Below the pieces are notes generated by a model. It saw nothing but the letters and a program-made list of their open reading frames with translations, searched no databases and had not been told where the DNA came from. From positions 12,491,729-12,555,728 of the forward strand of contig CM036248.1 in NCBI GenBank assembly GCA_020698575.1: 64,000 nt of DNA, in the 5' to 3' direction. Shown in pieces: positions 55,695-64,000 of the stretch; positions within the stretch are counted from its first letter, which is position 1; each line of letters opens with the position of its first letter. The translations under genes and the position numbers were made by a program. The stretch comes from Bostrychus sinensis. Lineage: Eukaryota > Chordata > Actinopteri > Gobiiformes > Eleotridae.

Positions 55695-56787
55695 CTCTAC
55701 GGTGAGGCTACAAGGGAAAAGCTGAACAAAATCTTTAGACCAAAGAAAAAAATTAATAACATTTTCCTTTTAACTGCTTTTTGATCATAACCAGGTTATA
55801 TAGAGAGATCCAAAGTGCAAAAAGAAATATGGGTATAACACTTGACTTAAGATCTGCTGATGAACTGCCTGTTTGGTTTAAATGCAGTTTTAAACATATT
55901 GTTTACTCTTTTTCTTTTGTATCTTACAACCAGCTCTTTGTTTTGCATTCTGAAGCTCCCTCCAATTTTAAGATTTTGTTCTGGACTGTAGCGACAGCCT
56001 GCAAAACAAATGGGAGATGCTACTGTGATGGTGCCAGGAGGGGAGCATCCAGGGGCCACCTTTGAATCCACATCAGTCATACACATAAATGAATAATCTA
56101 CCCATAAATCTCTTTGAAAATTGTTTATTGTGTATGTGTTATTCTGCATGGTCTATGATCACTGATGTGCTGTGACTGCAAGTGCGTATTTGTTTTTCTG
56201 CGCTCTTAAATTGCGGCTGCGACACCTATAAAGTTACTTATATTTGAATCTTGTAAATATTCTGAACATGTAAATCTTTCACCCCAAAAACAAGAATATG
56301 AATCTGTACAAACTGCAGACGAGGGAGAGCTCAGAAGAAAGCCAATGCTCCGAAGTATAGTATGACAGTCGGAGAATTTGTATTTTCCCCCAGATATATG
56401 CATCTGATTTGTTCGGGGCTGCGGCGACAGTGTCTGCTCCAAATCCAAACAATAGAAATATAACTTGTTCGACAGAAAAAGTGTCTGGGAAATGGCTGCA
56501 CTCAAATTGAATTCAAGAGGCACAAGCTGTCGAGTGTAAATAAATTCCTGCCCAATGAAAGTTACACAGAGGAGCTGTGCGTTTCCGCTGTAATTAATTT
56601 GTCCATAGTCGGCACAGTCAGATCACATGACCTCTCCGGTTTTAAAATTCATTTAGTCCTTTCCGCTTATTCGGATACAAGCTGACAGCTAAAAAGGAAA
56701 TGAAGATAACCAAATGCAGTTGGTGCATACTAATGGCCTATGTGTCTATTGGCCTGGTCTTCCTGTTTGCTGTCAGGTTGGTTTATC
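55695..56787. other. Single-copy block, no gene seen
   Basis: Opposite-strand frames of about 100 residues at 55781-56523 overlap one another and are not recognised. Confidence 0.42.
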
Positions 56788-57635
56788 TTAAAGCTACAGT
56801 ACACCATTTTATTTTTACTGCCGCTAACATCACCATAGCCATTTTATTTGTTTCCTTTATGAAAAATGTAAACTGAGCCAATTGTATACTTCAAAATATT
56901 ATAGCATTACATCACCCTGGATTTTGGAGCTTCCCTCACTAATTTCTAGTTTTAAAGTTAAGCTAAAAAAAACAACTTGATCCTGCAATTACCTCCACCT
57001 TTTCAAACATCTTGTGAAGGCTTTATCATTATTATTCTCTAGTATTCACTCTGCTTTCTTTTCTTCTATTGCATTTTTTCTTTGATATGCTGTTCTTCTA
57101 AGCAGACACTTATACTTACAATCTCTTATCAGGTTGTTCCAGCCTATTAAAATCATTTATAATAATGCCTTTATGAAGTCTTGTTTTTGACATTTTCTTA
57201 AATATATTTTTTTGTTCATTCTTTCTTCTAAAAATGGGATTACCCAATTTCCTCTTGGCATCACACCTGGTGTGGTATCAAAATTTGTTACCTAGTGTTT
57301 CCAACACCCAGTACAACAACCAGGAGGCTGTCTGTGAAGTGTCAGTCAAGAAATACAGCTAACCTACCCTCACTGCTTTTATTTTAATAAAAATACTGAA
57401 CCAATTTGCCAACATCAAATAAAATGTATGACACTGAATTGAAGTCTGGAGCCAAGTTTGGCATTAGACCAAAGCGGACCTGCAATTATCTTTTATTAAA
57501 CATCACATCTTACTGACATCCTAAAGTCTTTTTTTTCCCCCACAAATATAGTAATTTTTATTTTAATATGCATGTTTAATGATTGATAAAAATTTTCTTC
57601 AAATACATGAAAAAAGTTAGACACTTTAGCTTTAA
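56788..57635. mobile_element. TTAA-bounded MITE N (TTAAAGCTA ends)
   Basis: The left boundary is TTAAAGCTACAGTACACC. The right boundary, inverted, is TTAAAGCTAAAGTGTCTAAC. The interior is AT-rich and non-coding. TTAA at both limits fits a piggyBac-type target, but TTAA may instead belong to the terminal repeat. Confidence 0.6.
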
Positions 57636-57654
57636 ACCAAAAACAAGTAAATGC

Positions 57655-58070
57655 TAATTTTGTTCTGCTAAATCTACTTTTTTTTTTTACACTTTTACCA
57701 TGTGATGATGTTATATAATCTACAATCGTGACACCAGGAAGAACTCCTTTGTGTTTCTAAAGCCCATACACCATCACCAGACTAATTCTGATAATTTCAG
57801 CTCTTAAACTGAAGTCACTATGAAGTAGTTAGCTCATTTATCTATCTGTTAGTGCCATGTTGCTAAATAGCCATTTTATGCTCTGTCAAATCTCCAACGT
57901 TGCCAGCAGAGGGCAACAGAAACCTAATCCAAGTGTCCTCAAATCAATGCAACACCTCGACAACAAAAGACATTTTCCATACATATACAATATTTTATGT
58001 TATAAAACGTGAAATCCTATTGTAAATTTGTCCAAAAACAATTTCAAAACGCATAATGTAGGACCTTTAA
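57655..58070 (+). mobile_element. TTAA-type MITE P, copy 1
   Basis: Shares TTTCTAAAGCCCATACACC, TAATTTCAGCTCTTAAACTG-like, GCTCATTTATCTATCTGTTA and AATAGCCATTTTATGCTCTG blocks with 60925-61373. The right end CGCATAATGTAGGACCTTTAA resembles the M-family end. The left terminus is worn. Confidence 0.65.
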
Positions 58071-59344
58071 TACAACAGTGGCTTATACTAAACCCATACT
58101 GCCTAACAAGTCTCAGTGTTTTCCAATGCACTGCTTTAACGCCCTGATTGCTAACTGGGGATCTCTAACTATTTGAGGCAATTTAAAAAGCCATTTTCTC
58201 CTCCCCATTATCTGCAGTGTACTGCGGAAGAAGGAGCAGTCGAACCTTTCTGGTGTATTAATTTAGCCCTGTGATCAGACACTTATAAGGCAGGCGTAGA
58301 GTTTTAAAAAATAATGGCATCCCGCGGCCAATCGGAGCCCATGCTTGCTCAGGCCTTGGTAATTACACAGATATTTGCATTTTAGCAGAGAAAGTTATCT
58401 ACCATAATGAGCGATAGGGCTTTTCATTGGACTGCTGTTTGCGGCGGGCTTTGCCTCTGAAAGCGTTTCCAGCTCAGGAGGTTGATGTATGAAAGGAGCA
58501 GCCATGTAAAACCAGGAGGCTGTCTGCCAAGTGTCAATCCAAAAAGCGGAAGCACAGAAAGATGATAAGGCAAAATGATAGACATGAGGCAAAAAAAGTA
58601 AATCTCCAACTGATTAAACTAATAAAAAGTGGGCAATTAATTAGCATCTCATTATAGGGCAGTGTTGTAACCCAGATAATACAAAGAATTACTTTTTTTT
58701 TTAAATATTACACACAGCGGTAACTCAGAAGACTGACGCCAAGAAGTCTCAACCTTCCTTGTCTTACCTTTTCAACAAAGTATTCAGCTTCATTCAAACT
58801 TCTTACTTCATTAAAAGCATACTACTTCCAACAAAAAGGATACTTCATACTCATTCTAGTTTTTATTACTGCACTGGACCTACAGTTTTTCTTGTTTTTC
58901 TTGCTGTTCTGGCTCTATTTCGTTTGATGATGAATGACCTTTCTTAAATCTTGACATTTGCTGAGCTTACCATAAATTGTCCACATGAATCAACGAGCTG
59001 CTGCTAATGAATTTAGAAATAAAGTCTGATTGAAAAGGGTAAACATAACTCTCAATATGTTTTTGCTATAAAGAACATTTTAATTATGCAATTTGAAAAT
59101 CTAGTTTTTTGCTGTTTTAAAATAATGTATTGACTATTCATAGGTTGGATCTAAAAGACTATGCTTTATTTTCAATATAAACTCAAATAAAAATAAATAT
59201 AATTATAAACTCAAAAAAAAGTACAATAAAAAATAACTAATTTAATTAATGTATTTATTTATTCATTAATTTTAAAACAGAAAAAAATATTTAAATAGCA
59301 GTTCCATCCATCGAAAATAAAAATTAATAAAAATGTTTTTCTAC
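58071..59344. other. Single-copy block then AT-rich, no gene seen
   Basis: 58130-58640 is GC-balanced; beyond it the sequence is AT-rich. A 45-base phrase near 58507 (ACCAGGAGGCTGTCTGCCAA) resembles one near 57320. Confidence 0.42.
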
Positions 59345-59536
59345 CTCCATGTGTACTCAAAGCATTTTTACATCAAGGAACCGTTCACCCATTCACACAC
59401 ATTCATGTGCAGACACGGGAGGCAAAGTGGGTTAAGTGTCTTGCCCAAGGACACAACAACAACAGTATGCAACGGTGGGAGCGGGGTTTTGAACCACCAA
59501 CCTCCTGAAGCGGCTCTACCAACTGATCTACTGCCA
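59345..59536 (-). mobile_element. SINE family 2, short form (minus strand)
   Basis: The minus strand reads GGCAGTAGATCAGTTGGTAG (A box), GGTGGTTCAAAACCCCGCTC (B box), TGTCCTTGGGCAAGACACTT, then CTTTGAGTACACATGG. The tail is worn. Confidence 0.78.
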
Positions 59537-60689
59537 GTACTGTCTACTTTTTTCCAACAAGACACTTAACCTTTTATTTATTTGTTTATTTTTATTTATT
59601 TTTCAAATCAAGTTTCAATTGTGTAAATTAAAAAGATAGCAAACATTTTCTTATCATCTTGGACATGAGTTGTGAAATAATTCCAAGTACCCTCTGGAAA
59701 TACACTCATAAACCCAGGTAAATAAAAAAATAAACATAGACAGGTTAAGTGTAATTATAGCCACCACTTATATTGTTTTTATATCCATATTTTTATGTAA
59801 TTCAGTTTTTTTTATGTTTTACCATCATGAGACTAACTGCAAACCTACAAAATCAATAATTATCAATAAAAGAGCAGAAAAATGGCCATTCTTATAGTAT
59901 CTGAACCTAACCTTTCCTTCACCTGTTCGTCGTCTTCTTCAACCTACTCTGTGAACATCTCAATTTTTCCTTTCTTGAAGCAAAGCTATAAGAGACAGAC
60001 TCTTCTTAAGCAGTGCCCTCGGTGTGAAACCCACTCCGCAGACCTCATCTCTACATTTCCACATTTAACCATTATAATCCTGTCCTCTGAACCATCACAT
60101 CACTTCCCATTGACCCCGATAATCCCTCCATTCCCAGCTCCTTTAGACAGAACCAGTCATTTACTAAACTGCTTAATAATCCACATGTGAGGAACCTCAG
60201 TGCAGTCTTCCAAATCTAATTAATCTGTGATGCTTCCTGCAAACCACTGATACGAATAATATCAATCTCCTACTGGAAAAATGTGTACGGTAGGATGTCC
60301 GTGTTACTGACGCATGCATTTTTCATGTGTTCAATAAGACTCAGATAGTGTGAGGCAAACCATGCTGTGACTAAACCCAATGACCAACAATATATGGTAA
60401 AGGTTGGGCTATCACACCAGCTTAGAGGATCTGAATTGTGCAAGGTATGTGCATAAAAAAAATGACAGAAAGAAAAAGGTCCAGTGCTTTATGGTTTTCT
60501 GGGTGCATACCTCACCTCCGATGTTAGATAACTTGCCTATTAAAGTATGCTGACAGTGACATTTTCCTTAACATAACCATCTTTTAATTTAATTTAGACT
60601 TAATTCAGTAACCATTGCATAACTAGAAGCACTCATAAGTACATACCTTTGGCGAGGCATTTGCTCTGTGTCACAATGGTAAACACACT
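59537..60689. other. No gene seen
   Basis: AT-rich to about 59880, then balanced. The 102-residue frame at 59882 is Ser/Pro/His-rich and unrecognised. Confidence 0.42.
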
Positions 60690-60755
60690 TGAATGGGAAA
60701 GCACTAGGCTGTTATATAGTGCTATACAAATAAAGTTTGAGTAATTGACTGATAG
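60690..60755 (+). mobile_element. LINE-type tail fragment
   Basis: GTGCTATACAAATAAAGTTT, then GAGTAATTGACTGATAG, is the usual short tail of fish L2/CR1-like elements. Confidence 0.5.
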
Positions 60756-60759
60756 TAGC

Positions 60760-60910
60760 GAGACCTGGAGTTGGATCAGGGAAGATCCCTAGTTCAGGGG
60801 CAAATGTTCTACCCATTGAGGCACACAGCATTTATATCTCAAAATGGTTGGTTCCCTTATCTTTTGCCTTATTACACAAAGGTTTAAAAGATTCCTGGAC
60901 CAAAGATTGT
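60760..60910 (-). mobile_element. tRNA-like SINE unit (family T), dispersed copy
   Basis: GATCCCTAGTTCAGGGGCAA and TGTTCTACCCATTGAGGC are the reverse of a tRNA-like head (GGGTAGAACATTTGCCCC). Later AAATGGTTGGTTCCCTTA and AGATTCCTGGACCAA match the tandem units at 62190-63150. Confidence 0.6.
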
Positions 60911-60924
60911 ACCTTTTGTGTTTG

Positions 60925-61373
60925 TTGTTTTTTTTCACCTCAAAAACATATCTGGACTAGTATTTTGTTTCATGTTTAAGTAATTCTGTTTGCTGAGCCT
61001 GTTTTCTTCTCAAGAGCTGAAAACACTGTCTCATCGCTCTACGAAAACATGGAAAAACAGAAAGTGTGCCTAAGTGTTTCTAAAGCCCATACACCTGACT
61101 CATTCTGATCATTTCAGTGCTTGCCGTCACTACAAAGCAGTCAGCTCATTTATCTATCTGTTAGCATCATGTTGCTAATAGCCATGTTAAATAGCCATTT
61201 TAGGCTCTGTCAGACACCTAATCCAAGCGTTCCCTACAAAATTTAAGTAACAGCTCCCCAAAAGAAGTTTTCCATACACATACATTATTTTAAGTTTTAA
61301 AACATTAAATACAAAAACAAAGGTGTCCAAAATAATTTTAAAAGCGTTAAAAAGCATAATATGAGCACTTTAA
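60925..61373 (+). mobile_element. TTAA-type MITE P, copy 2
   Basis: Begins near CACCTCAAAAACATATCTGG and ends AAGCATAATATGAGCACTTTAA. It shares with copy 1 the blocks GTTTCTAAAGCCCATACACC, AGCTCATTTATCTATCTGTT and TAGCCATTTTAGGCTCTGTC. Confidence 0.65.
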
Positions 61374-61974
61374 AACAGCCATTTTTAAAGTGGGATTAAA
61401 GTATCACCAATGACAATGTGCAAACTCAGAGCTGTCAGCATCCAAAACTCAAAAGGTGCAATATACTGTCTGTTATAGCACTGTACCTGATTAGGGTTGA
61501 CAGCTAATTTAATAGAACTGGATATTGTGCAAAATAGACACACAAAATCTACCCTTATAAGATAGTGGCATAGTCTTTTAAATGTTGTAATCTGGCAAAT
61601 TTGGACATCTTGTGAACTAGTACAATGTTCATGATGGAAATGACAAAAAGCAGCAAAAATGTATCAAAGCAGAAGTCTAATCTCATCTTTTATCTGAACC
61701 TGTCCCTGTGCTGTAATAGTATGATGATGAAAATAGTGATGTCCATGTTGTGCTCGGCTCCTGTGCGTCTCGGCGTGTCAGCAGTAAACTCCGGCTGAAC
61801 CGCTCTCTCCTTTCTTCTGCCAATCTCTGCCGTTCTATCTCTGTTCCCGCCGTCACTTCGGATGTCGATGCTTTTACAAAATTTGTCAGCAGGTCTGCGC
61901 AACGCCTATAGCCTTCCTCAAGGGAGGTGTCAGAGACGGACGCGAAGATACACAGCGGCTCCGAACATGAAAGA
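61374..61974. other. No confident gene; GC-rich minus-strand frame
   Basis: The minus frame at 61683-62078 (131 residues) includes an Arg/Glu-rich stretch (ERQRLAEERRERF) and a Ser/Tyr-rich end. It is not recognised and extends into the duplicated segment at 61975. Confidence 0.4.
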
Positions 61975-62145
61975 GGGCAAAGACAGACATCTGCTCGGAT
62001 GTGGCGTCGTGAACAAACTAAAACATCTTCTTTCTTAATCTGTTTCCCTCTCTGTGGATGTTTCTCAAATCTCCACATAAAGTAAACAAGCGCTGGCTAA
62101 ATTGACTTGTCAACTTCAATAAGTACCGGGAACAAATGGATTTCT
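61975..62145 (+). repeat. Local direct duplication D, copy 1
   Basis: AGGGCAAAGACAGACATCTG, TGGATGTTTCTCAAATCTCC and CTAAATTGACTTGTCAACTT, then ACCGGGAACAAATGGATTTC, align with 63166-63335. It flanks the tandem tRNA-like array on its left. Confidence 0.82.
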
Positions 62146-62189
62146 GTCAGATTGCATTGGCCCTATATAACACAATGGTAATAATAGCG

Positions 62190-63150
62190 TCCTAACCTGA
62201 ACTTGTACCAGGGATCTTCTAGTTTAGGAGTAAATGCTCTACACAATAAGCCATGAATATCCCAATATTTAAAAATGGCTGACGTCTTGTGGTTGGAGGG
62301 AGCATCCTGGTTTTTGAATGTTAAAAACAAATAAATAAATAAAATCCTGGAGCCGCACAGTGTTCCAAATCTTCTAGTACAGGGGTAAATGCTTGCCCAT
62401 TAAGCCTCAAATCTCTTCTAAAATTAATGGTTCCTTTACTGACCCCTTGTGGCTGGAGTTAGTGTTTTTGGTCTTACCTCACTCACAATGGTATAGATTG
62501 TTAAAAACATTCCTGGGCCAATACAATGTCTCAGATCCACACCAAAACATCTAGTTCAAGGATAAATGCTCTAACCATTAAGCCTCAAATCTCTTTTAAA
62601 ATGATAAGTTCCTATAGTTAGGGCTGTGCAATTTTAATCGTGATTGCGATTTTGGCTCTTAACAATTACAAAAACTGTATAATTGAGAAAATTAAATTGT
62701 CAGAGCTGTCAAAAACTAGATGTACACTTGTCTTTGTCCAGAACATTGTCCAAAGTCTTGTATTAGGCTCTAAAAATCAGTTAACACAAATAAATGATAA
62801 AACTACTCTTCCTCTGCAGGTTATTATTTTGGTGCATGAGTGGTGCATGAATAATCGTTTTAAATAATCATGATTTCAATTATGTCCTAAATAATCGTGG
62901 TTTTTCCATAATCAAGCAGCTCTACCTATAGTGACTGCTTCTTTCTAGAGTTAGTGTATTTGGTCTTATCTCAGAATGGTACAGACTTTTAAAAACATTT
63001 CTGTACCAATACAGTGTTCCTGATCAACACCAATCCTAGTCCAGGATTTTCTAGTTCAGGGGTAAATGCTCTATACATTAAGCCCCAAATCTTCTTCTAT
63101 TTCAAAAAATGTTTGGTTCTTATACTGACTCCTTGTGGCTGGAGTTAGTA
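62190..63150 (-). repeat. Tandem array of tRNA-like SINE units (family T), about 180-bp period
   Basis: The landmark TCTAGTTCAGGGGTAAATGC, with variants, recurs near 62219, 62371, 62551 and 63048. Removing the 306-bp insertion and one target copy makes the last spacing about 183. On the minus strand each unit reads like a tRNA head: TTAATGGGTAGAGCATTTAC-type, then a worn B box, then a body with CCAGCCACAAGGGGTCAGTA. Tandem multiplication is unusual for a SINE. Confidence 0.7.
62619..62924. mobile_element. hAT MITE H2 with perfect 8-bp target duplication
   Basis: Ends are TAGGGCTGTGCAATTTTAAT and, inverted, TAGAGCTGCTTGATTATGGA. CCTATAGT at 62611-62618 is repeated exactly at 62925-62932. The interior has the AATCGTGATTGCGATT phrase of a common fish element. 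It sits inside a family T unit. Confidence 0.9.
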
Positions 63151-63165
63151 TATTTGACATAAAAT

Positions 63166-63335
63166 AGGGCAAAGACAGACATCTGCTCCAATGTTGCCTC
63201 GTGAACAAGCTAAACGTCTTCTTTCTTAATCTTTTTCCTTCTCCGTGGAGGTTTCTCTCAATCTCCACATATATACAAGCACCGACTAAATTGACTTGTC
63301 AACTTCAATGGGCCCGGGAACAAAAGGATTCCTGC
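63166..63335 (+). repeat. Local direct duplication D, copy 2
   Basis: AGGGCAAAGACAGACATCTG, CTCCGTGGAGGTTTCTCTCA, ACTAAATTGACTTGTCAACT and CGGGAACAAAAGGATTCCTG align with 61975-62145. Confidence 0.82.
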
Positions 63336-64000
63336 CAGTTTGAAGTTGACATCATTAATGGGTTCGGGACGGGGGGGCAGCTCTGAAGACAAAGCAAGTG
63401 CAAGGTCGGACCGACTTAAAATGCACTTTCATTTTTGGCAGGGACGCTAGCTTTTTGATTCCAGAGTCTTTTCTTTTTTTTAACATCTTTTTTTTTTTTT
63501 GCGAGTGGCTCTAACTTTCATTATCGCCGGGAACAGAGGGGTGTGAGGGACTTTGTTGTGCTGATGGAGAGAAATGTGACATCCATAATGCATTTCCTAT
63601 TAGAGGATGCCACGCATGGACACACCTGGCCACGTGTCAGGCGGAGATGGACAGGAAGAGGATGAAAATAAATGGAGTGTTGGCAGTGGGGAAGAAGGAA
63701 AAAAAGGGCTTGGTCGAGTAAAAGATGAGAGAATAAATGGGTAAAGAAGGGGCATATTCTCCAGGAAAAGGATGGTTTGAAGTGGCAGAGGACATGTGAC
63801 ATACAATACAAAATCCAGACATAAACCAGCTTCCCGAGTGCATTGTAGCAGTAAAGCCAAATGCTTTGAACATTTAAATCCTCTCCTCGCACTTGTGTGA
63901 CTCCATCCATCCTCATTTGCTTGTGTTTCCTGTGCTGCCTCTGCCTTTTCCATTGCTTTATTCTGACCCTGGGTAAAGACGGAGGCCCTCATCTCGAATG
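63336..64000. other. No gene seen
   Basis: T runs near 63472 and 63490; GC-balanced after 63600. Overlapping 78-131 residue minus frames are Pro/Leu/Phe-rich because of purine-rich plus-strand DNA and are not recognised. Confidence 0.42.

Noticed and set aside
57295..58560. Short similarity (ACCAGGAGGCTGTCTG) between 57320 and 58507
   Set aside because: Only about 45 bases, and one copy lies in a MITE; too short to call a duplication.
61683..62078. 131-residue minus frame
   Set aside because: Unrecognised; half of it lies in a duplicated segment whose other copy does not keep the frame.
62190..62600. Cluster of tRNA genes on the minus strand
   Set aside because: Only tRNA-like heads are visible; stems are mismatched and each unit has the same non-tRNA body.

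Overview
The window looks like teleost fish nuclear DNA. Supporting signs are a decayed Rex3-type (RTE clade) LINE, several tRNA-derived SINE families with fish-type tails, many hAT-like and TTAA-bounded non-autonomous DNA transposons, LINE 3' ends of the L2/CR1/Rex1 kind, and abundant CA, TA, AAT and ACT microsatellites. Nothing suggests a bacterium, phage or organelle. I cannot name the species. Repeat family names are recalled by pattern and were not searched.

I find no intact protein-coding gene in 64 kb. The open reading frames are short, mostly lie in repeats or low-complexity DNA, and show no domain architecture. Three coding relics or candidates stand out: the broken end of a Rex3-like ORF2 (3256-3492), a degenerate frame resembling the P2X7 C-terminal cysteine domain (40508-40741), and an unrecognised protein-like frame with an upstream splice-acceptor-like site but a frame break (46814-47127, minus strand). 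The window is best read as intergenic or large-intron DNA.

Layout. 1-6 kb: a SINE, the Rex3 relic, and a 1.4-kb ACT/AGT array containing a 146-bp higher-order tandem repeat. 6-13 kb: several hAT elements, one nested in another, and a foldback repeat. 13-15.4 kb: mostly single-copy sequence. 15.4-29 kb: more ACT arrays that share one repeat edge, hAT and TTAA-bounded elements, SINEs and LINE tails. 30-36 kb: mostly single-copy, with small direct duplications from 33.5 kb on. 37-47 kb: hAT elements, the P2X7-like relic, LINE tails, and a SINE beside a hAT-in-hAT nest. 47-51 kb: a 393-bp palindromic element in one copy of a local duplication, and a LINE inserted in a SINE. 52-64 kb: mostly single-copy blocks broken by SINEs, an AAT-rich palindrome, TTAA-bounded elements, and a tandem array of tRNA-like units carrying a hAT insertion with perfect target duplications.

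The parts do not form a pathway. They record successive transposon insertions, nested in at least four places. The single-copy blocks are where regulatory elements of a neighbouring gene would be expected, but that needs cross-species alignment.
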